64,000 bases of DNA from Mallotus nudiflorus (taxonomy: Eukaryota > Streptophyta > Magnoliopsida > Malpighiales > Euphorbiaceae). This document shows, one piece after another, positions 44,291 to 56,118 of this stretch. Numbering within the stretch: the stretch's first letter is position 1; every line of letters starts with the position of its first letter. The position numbers and the translations under genes were made by a program. The notes beneath the pieces were generated by a model, which worked only from the letters and a program-made list of their open reading frames with translations, made no database searches and was not told the DNA's origin. The stretch covers positions 2,700,501 through 2,764,500 of the forward strand of contig CANTUR010000383.1 of NCBI GenBank assembly GCA_947683625.1, in the 5' to 3' direction.

Positions 44291-46592
44291 CTTTTGCTTA
44301 TCCTCAAGCAAACAAATGAGTACACCTATCCTTATAACAAATTTAACATATTGACAGACTCTGACTTGTCCGTCTCCCATAATTTTTGGTTAATACAAGA
44401 CATATAACTCAAGATTAAATTGATAACTCAAGGTTAAAGACATAAGTTTTACCAAGTGAAGAGCAAACTTAACTGTTGAATTCATGAAAAATTATAAGTT
44501 AACAATCAAGAAAAATAAATGCAAGAGATACTACTCACTCAACCCTTAGCAACCTCTAAATTCTAACACATAAAGATAGCAACACCATTTTTTTTCAAGT
44601 GAGTTCATTTAATGCTCCATCTCGCATATTTTTTTCTCTCACAAGTCTTCCCACTTTTAGTAATCCTTCACTTTTCTTGCACTACTAAGTGTGGATATTG
44701 TAAGTGGGTCGTTTGGATACTCTTACTCTATTTAAAGCATTGGAGTAGATTGGAACATAAAAGAAGATAGTAATTTAAATATATCTCCTTATTAACAGGG
44801 AGATTTTTTTTCTTTTTCTTTTCGATGAAGCTACCATTGTATATGCTAGACTTAAGGATCATCTAAGAATAAAAAATTAAGTATCACTTATAAGTACTTT
44901 TCTTAATTATCAACTCACAAAATTCAATCACTCAAAAGCAAGGGGGAACTCCCTTAAGCCCAGAGTGACTGAACTCTCTTCCCTTCCGAAAAGAGCTGAA
45001 GTAGCCATGTTTGCAGCGCTTACCGACTTCCAAGCCTTCATCAAGGGAAGAAAATCATACCACGTCCCACCAGAATAGATGATTGGCAGTCTTGGTCAAA
45101 ATAGAGTGAAACTGTAAACTTGAGAGTTCCAAATTTCCTTAGAGTTCCGAGGGAAATCGTATATCTGACTTGACTGTAATATCGGATATTTCTTCATTAC
45201 AGTTTTACAAGCATTAAGTTCATTAAATTTTCAAAATTCTTTAACCATAAATTATCAACCTAACTTAAAAGTCACAAATTAAGCATTAACAAAAGATTAT
45301 GAAACATATACAAGAAAATCACATTCAATGTGCTTTAATCATCATAAGGATAAGTTGCAACAATTTTAAGTTTATAAATGCTAACATGAAAATAAATATA
45401 AATCCAAAATTAAAATTAAAAATTAAAAATTAAATAAAAATAATAATAAAATAAATGAAATGCAAAATACATGCAAATGTACCCCTCATACTTAATCTTC
45501 ACATTGCGCTCAATGTGAAAATTAAGCAAGAAACATAAAAATGATAGAAAAAAATAAAATAAACAAAAGAACATAAGTAAGGTAAAAGGAAACTCCCCTT
45601 AATGTAAAAACAAGCAATATATGTGGCCAATCCATATTATCCCTCGCACCTACAACTCATGCATCATTGCCATCTACCATATCTTCATCTTGATTGGGTT
45701 CATTGTCATCTTCATTATGTTAGTGAAAATATGTGATGAGTGTGATATTGAAAGGAAAAAAAAAGAACTAAGAGAATGAATAATGAGTATGGTCGAGGGG
45801 TGGAAGAAGAAGGTGGTAGGGATTTTTAAGTAGGAAAGGAGAGGGTAAAATAAAATAAAGAAAAACAAAAAATAAAAGAAATATATAATTAGAATATAAA
45901 GAAATATAGAATGGGAAGAAAAAAAATAAATAAAAAGCACTTCAAAAGGAAAAAAATGTTTTGAAATTTAAAAAAAAATTATGGGCATTTACAGTAGCTC
46001 TTTTGCTGCTATAGCAATAGAGGTAATGTAGAAAATTGGTGCTGGAATGTTGTTGTCGCAGTATACTCGCTGTTGGCATAGCATGCATGGGTGGCTTGTT
46101 GAGAAATCTTGGCTGCTATCGTAGCATGTTTGGTGCAAATTTGCGTCGTCTTCTGCTGCTATCTCAGCCTGTTGGGCTCCTGTTGCAGTGATGGTAGCCT
46201 GAATTTTTTTTTTTGCAAAAGGGGACAATTAGCAACTAAAAAAATAAAAAAATAAAAAATAAATACACAAACACATAAGGAAAGATGAATAAGCAAATAA
46301 TGAAAATAAAATGCTCAACGAAAGCATTGAAAGTTAAAAAGAAAACTAAGTAAATGAGCAAATTTTTTTTTTTAATTTGATATCAATGTAAAACTGAAAT
46401 AAATTCACAAAAAAAAAAAAAATTGAACATGCTACAAATAATGAACAAATAAATTAATAACACACATGCAAGTAATCTAAAATAAAAATGTGTTTGTGTG
46501 TATCAAACACTATCAGAAACAGGACAAATAATGCATGTATAAAAAAGTTTCACAATTTCTTTATTCAATACATCTTTCATGTTTGGGTTAAG
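44291..46592 (-). other. 3' non-coding region of the Athila-like element
   Basis: About 2.3 kb without recognisable pol domains. It contains the ~100-bp module related to the Ogre-like element's tandem repeat (about 44640-44740), a more GC-rich stretch at 44940-45110, and a region rich in TAGCAGC/GCTGCTA words (45990-46200) whose composition resembles part of this element's LTR. Confidence 0.55.
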
Positions 46593-46970
46593 TCACCTTT
46601 GTTTCTCAACTGTAGGCATATTCCCCTCTTCCATATATTTATTATGCATAACAATGAAGCGATTAATTCCCTTTATGTCAAAATTACGCCAATGTAAAGC
46701 TCGAACTCTACCCTTTACTACCTTATAAACCCTCTTTTCTTGCTTAATGATCAATTCATTAGAGGTAATAATAGGTAGTGTATTATCTTCTTCCATAAAT
46801 GCACATCTCAAATGGTAGGGTAGTGGTTTAGGCTTTAAGTTTGTAGGTTTTTCAATGGAAGAAGGTGTGAGGTTATCACTTCCAAACAAAAATTCAGGTT
46901 TGTTGAATGTGTGCTTATGCTCTTCCACCCTTTCTAATTTATCACTTCGTATCTCATCTCCCCCACTCAC
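46593..46970 (-). pseudogene. Athila-like pol, N-terminal edge of reverse transcriptase
   Basis: 125 open codons. They contain the conserved linker that precedes gypsy RT (KPKPLPYHLRCAFMEEDNTL, then HWRNFDIKGI and a final MEEGNMPTV). The RT palm should follow immediately but does not; homology stops at the KQR end. Confidence 0.75.
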
Positions 46971-46991
46971 ATCTAAAGCAAAATTAACATT

Positions 46992-47430
46992 TTAAGAAAA
47001 TTCATTGTTGGCCATAAATTTCATGTATGATTCATCATCTAAAGGGTAATTCATTAATTTTGGCATTATAAAATCAACTTTGTCATCTCCTACCCGTAAT
47101 GTTAATTTTCTCTCATGCATATCAATTAAGGCTTTATTAGTGTTCAAGAATGACCTGCCTAAAATCAGTGGACAAGATCTATCTTCCTCAAAATCTAAAA
47201 CAACAAAATCAATAGGAAAAATAAACCTGTCTACTTTTACTAAGACGTCTTCTATCACTCCATAAGGTTTATTGATGGAATGATTCGCTAGTTGTAATGA
47301 CATGTTGGTAGCTGTCATGTCTCCTAACCCCAATTTCTTAAAAATAAAAAGAGGCATCAAGTTAATACTTGTAGTTAAATCATATAAACATCTAGGAAAT
47401 TAACTAGTGCCAACAATGCAAGGAATTGTA
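46992..47430 (-). pseudogene. Athila-like aspartic protease
   Basis: Retropepsin-like fold sequence: SINLMPLFIFKKLGLGDM, then PYGVIEDVLVKV, then CPLILGRSFLNT. The flap and ILGR regions are well kept, but the catalytic D-x-G triplet upstream of INLMP reads DLT, so it would be inactive. A stop near 47401 separates it from the part open from 47360. Confidence 0.8.
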
Positions 47431-47606
47431 AAACTCCCTGGATCCTTTAATTTTGTTGGGATCTTGTGTGAAATGATGGAGCTGCATGTCTCCATTAATG
47501 ACACTATTTCATGATCACCCTAACACCGCTTATTTATGATAAGGTGCTTTAGGAACTTAGCGTATTTGGGCATTTGCATAATTGCTTTTTAAAAAGGAAT
47601 ATTAAT

Positions 47607-49172
47607 CTATAGCTTATTGAAAATTTCTAAGAATTTTAAGAATTTCTCTCCATCTTTCTGTTTCTTTAATCTTTGAGGGAATGGTAGCTTTGGTACAAAA
47701 GTAGAAGGTGTAAATTTAGGAACTTCCTTTTGCTCTGTCTTGCACTCCTCTTTTTCCCCATCCTCCACTATTACATATTGCTCTTTATCCTTCTTTTTAT
47801 GCTCCTTAGAAATTTCAACTTGTGTTTTCACTTCCTTCCTACCTCTAAGTGTAATCGCCTTCACTTGCTCCTTTTGGTTGATCTCAGTGTTACTTGGAAG
47901 ATTTCCTTGGTTCCTTGTAGCTATGGCTTGTGCAAGTTAACCTAACTAAACTTTGATATTATGAATCAAAGAGGCATGATTTCTTGCAATTTGATCAAAC
48001 TTAGCCTCTATCCTCTTTTGGTTCTCCTCATGACTGGATAACTTATTTGTGATGGCATTAAAAAATTTATCTAATTTGTTCTACACAAATGCCATTCTGT
48101 CTTATGGTGGGTGCTGAAATCCTATTGGTGTTTGTTGCCTTTGTAAGTCATTATTGTTGGGGAAGTTAGATGCAACAGTGTTATTGTCACTCCATGAAAA
48201 ATTTGGGTGATTTTGCCACCCTAGGTTGTACGTATTAGAGTAGGGATTGTTGGCATGCCTTCCTTGAAATTAATTGTTAACAAAATTCACTTGCTCTTGG
48301 TATCCATCTCCCATTATACCTGTGTCATAAACACTAAATTCAATATTACAGTAACCTAAAAAATTACAATTTTCACTTGAAGGGGCTGGATTATTCTTGT
48401 TAGTGAGGTTCCTAATTTGTTTTGTTAATGCAGAGATTTGAGCTTTGAGGGCTATCATTGTGTCAACTTCTAGCCTTCCCATTTTTTTTAATGGATGAAC
48501 TCTCTTTGAAGACCATAGGCAGTTGTTAAGAGCCATCCTTTCCAATAGTTGAGAAGCTTCATCCATTGTCTTCCTCATAAAAAACCCACCAGCCTTAGTA
48601 TCAATGGAATCCCTTATAGAACTTATGACTCCATTATAGAATGTCCTTATAAGCACATCTTTTGGTAGTTCATGAAGTGGGCAACTCCTATGTAATTCTT
48701 TGAACCTCTCCTAAGCTTCACTTAAGGATTCATGCTTAAATTGTTGGAATAAGGTGAGCTCCTTCACTAACTTTGCTATCTTAGATGGTGGAAAATATTT
48801 TTCTAAGAATGCCCTCACCAAATCATTCCAATTTATGAATGAACTCGGTGGTTAAGATTTTAACCAAGCTTTAGCCTAGTCCTTTAAAGTGAATGGGAAC
48901 AATCTCAGCTTTAGTGCATCACTAGACACACCATTATACTTGAGTGTGTCATAAATCTTAAGGAAGTTTGCAAAGTGGTCATTCGGGTCCTCATTCAACA
49001 TCCTATAAAATTGAATGGTTAATTAGAGCATTTGCAACAAAGTAGGATTTATCTCGAAACTATTGGCTTCAACGGTTGGCCTTGCTATGGTTTGCCTCGT
49101 GCCTCCCAAACCAGGCATAGATGTGTCTAACAACACCCTTGTATTAGTAGCTTAATTCTCTTCATTTGCCAT
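47607..49172 (-). pseudogene. Athila-like gag
   Basis: ATG at 49172 (MANEEN, then a stop). Retrotrans_gag core: MLNEDPNDHFANFLKIYDTL near 48990, AKAWL near 48870, then WNDLVRAFLEKYFPPSKIA near 48800 and LIRTFYNGVISSIRDSIDTK near 48620. The C-terminal part has a coiled-coil-like stretch (48450-48380) and a Lys/Glu-rich segment ending with PKLPFPQRLKKQKDGEKF (about 47690-47630), typical of Athila gag-pol junctions. About seven stops interrupt it (49155, 49030, 48880, 48850, 48710 and others). Confidence 0.82.
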
Positions 49173-49385
49173 CATTCTTGATTCCTCACAAAAACATCTA
49201 TGATTCTTTTTCTCAAACCTAGTAAGCTCTAGTATGTATGTGAGTGGTTTCTTTCTTGACTTTTGGGTATTATGCATACACCGAAAAGCTTTGTAAAATT
49301 TTAAAACAAAAGAGATAAAAATAAAAAGAATTGGAAATTAGTGCTTAATCCAACAAAAATCAAATAAATTATGATGTTAGAACCG

Positions 49386-49408
49386 AGTCCCTGGCAACAA
49401 CGCCAAAA
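49386..49408 (-). promoter_or_regulatory. Primer-binding site of the Athila-like element
   Basis: Minus-strand TTTTTGGCGTTGTTGCCAGG lies directly inside the 5' LTR. It matches the TTGGCGCCGTTGCCGGGG-type PBS of Athila and related gypsy elements with a few substitutions. Confidence 0.75.
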
Positions 49409-49410
49409 AT

Positions 49411-50671
49411 TGTTGGTGCAAAACCGCAAGCACATGGTATCGCCAAGTATTATAAAAAATATCAATCCCATGAGGACTTGCTCTAATCACCTATTAGCCT
49501 AATTCTTTATTGTCTAAGGCTTTTAAATATGGATTTTTGAAAGAAAATTAAATAGCAATTACATAAGTTTATAAATAAAAATAAATTCTAAAAGTAAAGG
49601 AATAAACAATTAGTGAATACAATGGTTAGGAATTAAATCTTTTCACAATCCTTAGGCAACTTAATTAATGAACCTATTAGTCTTGCAAATCCCAGGAAAC
49701 TCTAAATTATTGATTAATCTTTCTCAAGTAATAATCAATTTTAATTCATAACCTTCAAATAAGAACATTAAATCCCAACTCTCGTTATGAACTCAATCCC
49801 TTGAATCAAATTAGAAATTTATTCACCCACACCTAATTGGAATTTAATTTACTTATGATATCTCTACGTATAAATAATTTAAATATATATTTATAAATCC
49901 ACTAAGGTTTTGATCTCTCAACCTAAGACCCTAGTTTTAATTATTCTAATGGTGATCAAGCATCAACATATAATATGCATAATAAATATAGTTTGCAAGA
50001 ACTAATAATTCATTAATTAAAATAAAAAATAATTCAAATTAAATCATCAATCCCTAACTAACATGAATTTAGCCTAATATGTTGGAGAAATATCTAACAA
50101 AATTCTCAAAAAAACCCATGGAAATTACAAGAATAAAGAATGAGAGAAGAAAATAAAAACTAGAATTGTGTTCTTCAATCTTGGCTCTTGATTTCTCTTG
50201 AGCTTCTCCTAATTTTTTTGCGCTTTTTAGTGTTGATTTCTCCCAAAAAATCATCTCTAATTGATAGGTAAATGATGCCTTAAAATTTCCCAAGAGTCCT
50301 CCTTAAATAGGGAATGTTTGAATGCTAAAATCTTCCTAATTTAACTAGCCTGTGATAGTAATGTTTTTGCTACTGTCTCAGCTGAGATTTATCAAATTTT
50401 CCTTGTCTGTGCTGCTACTATAGTAGCCAACCATAGCCCCCTCTTTTACACTACAAATTCGAATATGCATTTCCGTTGCGATAACAACTCATGGTAACCT
50501 CCAAATTAAGTCAAACACTATTTAATTATCCTAAAATAGTTCTAATTCACCTACAAAAATAAAGAAATAACATAAGATTAAAAACTAACATTAACAAATT
50601 AATTAAAGCATAAAAACTACCTAATTACTCAAATAAAATACCTAAATAAATAATAAAATTACAAACAAACA
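49411..50671 (-). repeat. 5' LTR of the Athila-like element
   Basis: 1261 bp, TGTTGGTGC to ACAAACA on the plus strand, paired with 43009-44272. Confidence 0.9.
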
Positions 50672-50676
50672 TATGG

Positions 50677-52748
50677 TGAAAGTTTGATCAAAATTGATCT
50701 TTAGATATTGATTTTGGATTTTTAGGATTCAAATTATGAGTTTTGAGGACTAAATTGCAACATTTTTTTGTGGGGGTTTAATTGTAAAATTGAATTTCTT
50801 TTAGGGATCTTTTTGTAATTAAAAGTTAAAAAAGGTTGATTGGTTTTATAGAAAATTGATTGGAATTATGTAATTTCGATCAGAATTATAGATTTTCGAT
50901 CTGAAATACATAAATCTGATCGAATTTCTATAATTCTGATCGGCACAGTTTAATTTTATTTTTGAGAAAAATACATTTATTTAATTTTTTGATTAGATAA
51001 AAAATAATAAAAATAAGTATAAATAAATAAATAAATTTAATATATTCGGTTTTACATGTTTTCATGTTTTCTCCATGTATCAAATAGCTTATTTATCCTG
51101 GATCAAATCACAAAAATTATCAAGAAAAATAATCTTATTAGGAGCTAAAGACTCCTAAGAGTGAAGGGAATTTGGATTTAAAGGGAAAAAGGAAGGTTGC
51201 TTAAAAAAGGAGGAGGAAAAAAAACTTTTGAAAAAAAAAAGAAAAGACAAAAGACGTTGCTAAAAAAAAACACTGTTGAGTTTCAAAAAAAAAAAAAATC
51301 TTCAAATTCAAAGAGAACATTCTTTAGTTTTATAAACACAGTACATCCAGTGATATCCAAAATCACTACAGAAATTAATTTTCAATGTTGATTCCTATTT
51401 TAAGGGGCAATCAAATTGCACAACATCATCCTATTTCTTCTCTTTCGTCTATTTTATTCTTTTCTTTTCTTTGATTTCATTTTATAATTTGATTATCTAC
51501 TAATTCTTTTATTCTATTTTGCATTTTTTTTTGATTGTGATTTTGATGGGCATAACCAAAACTGTGGGATGAATATGTGAGGAAGATCCATGGGATGCCA
51601 TGGATTTAAATCTGTAGCCATTTTAATTAGATTTTAGGTTTTTAATATTTTTATGTTCTTTGTTATTATTTATTTTGTTTATTTAGGCATATAATTAATT
51701 TGTTTTAATTTATGTACATAGGAATTGTAATAGCTTTAGTAGTGGAAATAGTGAAGCCCTTCATTTTTCTACACTTAAAATTGGCTAGAAATTAGGTTTA
51801 ATTTGTTAAAACCTTAATAAAATGAATGGTGGCTGTTGATTACTATTAAGTTGCATGAAATCAAATTAGGGATCTTTAGAAAAATATAATTTTAGTTGCT
51901 TATTTGATCTTTTTTTTGGTTGTTTTCTTGTTTTTTTTTTTTATGTTTTTTTTTAAAATTTTATTTGTTTTGGTCCCCAAACCCATGTTTAAGGTCTAAG
52001 TCATTTAAAATAGGCTTTTAATTGGATTTTAGGTTTTAATTAACTTTAAAATCAATTTAGGTCCATTAGGTTAATTTAGAATTAGACCTACTTTTTAGCT
52101 ATGAAAATTAATTTAGACATAGCATAGTCCATTAAAGTTTTTTTTTCCTTTTCCTTTAAAATAAATAGATTTAAGATTATTTCACTTAAATGAAAATAAA
52201 TTATAACTAGGCTTTAGGCTCATTTTAGAAAAATAACATAAATAGAAAGAAGTTCACTCATTTAAATAAAAATGTAGGCCGACCTTTAGTTCCATTTTAC
52301 TTGTAAATAAAACCTATAGACTTAGCTAACTTTAAATAAAATTAACATAGTTTAGACTGACTTAGGGATGTCTTGCTCTATATAATTGCAGTTTTTTATG
52401 TGCTATTTTATGATCAGTAGCCTTGGAGTTAGATGAATGATAATTAGGGTTTCAAATGAAATTGCATGTAATTAGAGAGTAAGATAATAATTAATAAACT
52501 AATTTTACAGAACATGAGACTAAATGAAGTTAGTATTCCGTTCTCAAAATTTCCTAGTTGTGGTGCTAGCTTTCTTTTAGAGAATTGAGTACCACCACTT
52601 TCGATTTGTCCTAGTTATTACCCTGTGTAGTAACTCCTGATCTCCATGCCAGTCTTTATAATATAGTAGTGTGTTCCCTAGGGCCCTGAGCTCAAATAGT
52701 GTCGCGGTTGCTAAAATCTTGGATGCGCACTAAACCTTGCCATCTACA
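50677..52748 (+). repeat. 3' LTR of the Ogre-like element, remaining part
   Basis: About 2.07 kb that picks up the LTR at the GTTTGATCAAAATTGATC block and ends CCATCTACA before TSD CACAT. It includes the 1.3-kb segment missing from the 5' LTR, and an R-U5-like region (about 52540-52745) that is well conserved in the solo LTR at 23903-26043. Confidence 0.85.
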
Positions 52749-52923
52749 CACATTCAAAAATATAAAATTAGAAGTTAATTTTTAAAATTTTAAATAGAGG
52801 AAATAATATGTTCTATCCTCAAATTTAGGCTAATTATCAATTAAATCCTCTTTTAAAAGTCATTTCAATTATATTTTTAATTATGTTAGTAGGTACTTGC
52901 TTTAGTGGCAATAAGCTAAAAAA

Positions 52924-53040
52924 TCTGCCTTGTTTATTGAAAATTTTCATGAGCTTGAGAGTCATGGGGATATGTATTGGTCTCAGCCTGAACCAAGTTG
53001 GGTGAAGTGTAACGTTGATGCTAGGATTTTTTTAGGGTAG
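52924..53040 (+). pseudogene. LINE-type RNase H fragment
   Basis: 39 codons reading FIENFHELESHGDMYWSQ, then SWVKCNVDAR, then a stop. The WVKCNVDA pattern is the start of the RNase H domain in plant LINE ORF2 and related RNase-H-like proteins. The rest of the domain is missing; gypsy LTR sequence follows. Confidence 0.6.
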
Positions 53041-53447
53041 AATACCTCACATACATATTCTTATTTTGGTAAGGGTTTATTTTCCTATACAAGGGTTGCT
53101 TGCAGATGAAGAATGCCTAAACCAAATAGGAGAAAGATTCCCAATTAAGGATACTTTTAGATAGGAAGAAACACTCTCCAAATAGACACAAGACTTTCAT
53201 CAAAGAGGAATATTATTCCTCTCAGGTTTGAGCATCATTATCCTAATAAATAGGACCCTATATTCCTTGTTTTCGTTCAATCTATTCTCTTATACTCTTT
53301 GCTCTCTTTATCTCTCTAAAACTCTCTTTCTCAATATTTTATGACTTAGGCATTGGAGTGTTTGTAAGGATCCTCCCTACCTCTCACCTGACCCTTCTTT
53401 GATTCCTTACAATGTTTAAGCTCAGGAGTTCTATAAATAAGTTATCA
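53041..53447 (+). repeat. 5' LTR (left edge uncertain) of the Tat-lineage element
   Basis: Contains the TTAGGCATTGGAGTGTTTGT motif common near the 3' ends of such LTRs and ends TTATCA before the PBS. The start is set only by the end of the LINE RNase H homology. Confidence 0.5.
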
Positions 53448-53449
53448 AG

Positions 53450-53468
53450 TGGTGTCATTTGTAGGAAC
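53450..53468 (+). promoter_or_regulatory. Primer-binding site of the Tat-lineage element
   Basis: TGGTGTCATTTGTAGGAAC corresponds to the TGGCGCCGTCTGTGGGAA-type PBS of Tat elements with substitutions. Confidence 0.7.
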
Positions 53469-53864
53469 CTCTTAAGTTAAAAGGCATTAAGCATCTACTA
53501 AATGAGATATTGGCATTATAACTTTCAATCCACCACCAATCTTAACCACAGATACGCACATTAACCCATCAGCCCCCATTCCTCCAATCAACTCGTCAGC
53601 ACCCATTCAACCAATAATTTTGTTAGCCCCCTTTCAACATATTGGACCCTTATCTCAAGCCCCAACTAGAGCATACACTCCAATCGGTAAAACTCAGGGG
53701 TGGCCAACACTCGGCATTGACTTCCCTTATTATGCTCTACAGTATAAGAACATACCTATACCTTCCATACCTTTTCCAATCCTACCAAAAACCCTTGCCA
53801 AAAACTCACTAAAGCTGAATATAGTAACCTAGATGCTTAACCAACCTCCGATGAGCAAGGAAGC
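53469..53864 (+). pseudogene. Tat-lineage gag, N-terminal Pro-rich region
   Basis: Degenerate coding rich in Pro, Ala and Ile, open at 53620-53832 (LAPFQHIGPLSQAPTRAYTP). It ends in an MSKEA-like stretch that meets the copia insertion at 53865. The downstream gag resumes after about 59858. Confidence 0.55.
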
Positions 53865-53996
53865 TAAAAAGAGTACTAGAGGGGGGGGGGGTGATTAGGA
53901 CTATCAAATAAAAATGAGAAATTAAAAGAATTCTTTATGAGAATTGAATGGAAGTTGAGATGGAAGAATGAAGAACATAAAAATTTAAGGAGTTAA
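53865..53996 (-). repeat. 3' LTR remnant of the second copia
   Basis: About 130 bp matching the outer end of the right LTR (AAAAGAGT, a G run at 53881-53891, then GGACTATCAAATAAAAATG). The match stops near 53996, and sequence resembling the element's own 3' non-coding region follows, so most of this LTR is deleted. Confidence 0.75.
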
Positions 53997-54767
53997 AGAG
54001 AAAGATATAAAGGGAAATGAACCTAAAGGGACCAAAATTCCTATAGGAACAATGCAAAGATACACCAAATCTTAGTAAAAATATTCATGCCTTATCAAAG
54101 ATGAAAACAATTCCTAAGAAAATATTCATGCCTTATCAAAGATCAAAATAATTCCTAAGAAGATATTCATGCCTTTATCCTTATACATGTATAAACATAA
54201 TAATAAAATGTTATACACATGTATAGTAACAAATAACAAACTCAAATATATTTCTCCCCCTTTTTTAAAAGCAAAAAGAAAAGAGAGAGATATGAAAACA
54301 AAGATACATAAAATCTTTATAAAATCTATGTCATACATAAACAAAGTAAGCAAAACAAGACTTTTTCTCACATATGATGTATGAAAAAATTAGCCATACT
54401 TATAATGTTAATATGCATGCAAAAATTTAAATAAAATTTCTCCCCCTATATCAAACAAAAATATAATATGTCACTAACATAAACTCATTTTTTTAAGGGA
54501 GTTTTAAAATTAAAAAAAATACACATGTTAAAAAAATTAACTAGGTACACATGCAAACTCAAATTATTTCTCCTCCTTTGACAAAATGCAAAAGGAAATT
54601 TAAAAAGATAAACCAAATATAAGCTGACAACTAAAAAAAAATTTAAGATCAAAATCAAAATATTTATCAATCAAAGTAATCAATAAGCATAATATGATTT
54701 CACATGAAAATAGTTCAACCATCAATTAAAAATAAAATCAAGATAAACTAGATCCATCAATCATGCT
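53997..54767 (-). other. 3' non-coding region of the second copia with polypurine tracts
   Basis: On the plus strand TTTCTCCCCCTTTT (54251), TTTCTCCCCCTATA (54438) and TTCTCCTCCTTTG (54568) are reverse complements of the AAAGGGGGAGAA-type tracts in the first copia. The region is only ~770 bp and holds no extra ORF. Confidence 0.65.
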
Positions 54768-56118
54768 TAATGAAATTTAATCTCTCTTCATTGAGAGGTT
54801 TGGTGAAGATATCTTCAAGTTAATTATTTGTATCAATAAATTCAAGTGGGATCTCACTAATTTGAACATGATCACGAAAGAAATGATGTCAAATGTCTAT
54901 ATGCTTAGTTCTAGAATGCTGAATGAGATTTTTGCTAAGGTTAATAGCACTTGTATTGTCACATTTGATTGGAATGTGATCAAGTTTTACACCATAGTCT
55001 AACAACTATTGTTTTTGCTATAAAACTTATGAACAACAGAGACTTGCTATAATATATTTAGCTTTAGCAGTGGACAAGGCAACTAAAACTTATTTCATGC
55101 TAAACCAAGAAATTAAACATTGTCCTAAAAATTGACAAGTTTCAGAAGTGATTTTTCTATCTAGTAAACTATTAGCAAAGTCTGTATTAGAATAACTAAT
55201 CAAGTCAAAGGATGAACTCCTAGGATACCAAAGTCCTAAATGCATTATACCACAAAGATATTTGAAAATTCTTTTGATAGCATTCAAATAAGACTTTCTA
55301 GGACTATATTGAAATCTAGCACACAAGCAAGTAGCAAACATAATATCGAGTCTGCTAGCAGTTAAATAAAGAAAAGATGCGATCATATCTCTAAATTGCT
55401 TTTCATCAACCGGTTTGCCATTCTCATATTTTTTAAGTTTAGTTATAGTGCTAATTGGAGTTTTACTTATCTTAGCTCCATCCATGCCAAATTTCTTGAG
55501 AATTTCTCTTGCATACTTGGTTTGATTGATGAAAATCCCATTTTTACATTGCTTGATTTGTAGTCAAAGAAAGAATTTGAGTTCACCCATTAATCTTATA
55601 TTAAATTCTTGCATTAAATTAGAGAATTTCTCACATAAGCAATGGTTAGTAGCACTAAATATAATGTCATCAACATATATTTGAACAATTAATAAATCAT
55701 GCTTAGATTTCTTTATGAAAAGAGTTATATAAACTTTTCCTTTAGAGAAACTTTTCTCTAATAAGAAGTTGTTCAATCTTTCATACCAAGCTCTAGGAGC
55801 TTGTTTCAATCCATATAATCCTTTGGAAAGTTTGAATACATGATTTGGAAAATCAAAGCTTTCAAAACTTGGAGGTTGTTCAACATACACCTCTTCTTCA
55901 ATAAAACCATTTAAAAATGCACTTTTAATATCCATTTGATAAAGTTTGAAATCCATGAATGATGTAAATTCAAGTAACATCCTAATAGCTTCTAACCTTG
56001 CAATGGGGGCAAAGGTTTCATCATAATTAATGCCTTCGTCTTGATTATAACCTTTAGCTACTAGTCTAGCTTTGTTCCTAGTTATGACACCTTGTTCATT
56101 CATCTTATTTCTAAACAC
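54768..56118 (-). pseudogene. Copia reverse transcriptase and RNase H
   Basis: RT from 56118: VAKGYNQDEGINYDETFAPI, then YQMDIKSAFLNGFIEEEVYV, then YGLKQAPRAWYERL, then the intact active-site box IYVDDIIFSATN (about 55655-55690) and MGELKFFL. After a stop near 55563, RNase H follows at 55485-55090 (FLYLTASRLDIMFA, then DLISYSNTDFANS). The tail runs to about 54768, ending in an IFTKPL-type block. This RT is better preserved than that of the first copia, with one long open stretch of 184 codons, but the element is dead elsewhere. Confidence 0.85.

Larger units (their letters stand above)
43009..50671 (-). mobile_element. Non-autonomous Athila-like Ty3/gypsy element
   Basis: 7.66 kb, inverted, inserted into the 3' LTR of the Ogre-like element. 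Ends TGTTGGTGC on the left and ACAAACA on the right; flanks TATGA (43004-43008) and TATGG (50672-50676) form a near-perfect TSD. On the minus strand the order is: LTR (50671-49411), PBS, gag, degenerate protease, N-terminal edge of RT, non-coding region, polypurine tract, LTR (44272-43009). RT core, RNase H and integrase are absent. The sequence of the interrupted host LTR continues at 50677. Confidence 0.9.
34536..52748 (+). mobile_element. Non-autonomous Ty3/gypsy element, Ogre/Tat-like, carrying a nested Athila-like element
   Basis: Starts TGTAAGCACCC (34536) and ends CCATCTACA (52748) with a perfect TSD CACAT (34531-34535 and 52749-52753). Without the nested element (43009-50671) it is about 10.5 kb. 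Order: shortened 5' LTR, PBS, leader, gag, long non-coding 3' region with tandem arrays and an antisense ORF remnant, 3' LTR. No reverse transcriptase, RNase H or integrase is visible, so it would depend on a partner. Ogre/Tat assignment rests on the PBS type, the gag and zinc-finger wording, and the repeat-rich 3' region. The solo LTR at 23903-26043 is the same family. Confidence 0.88.
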
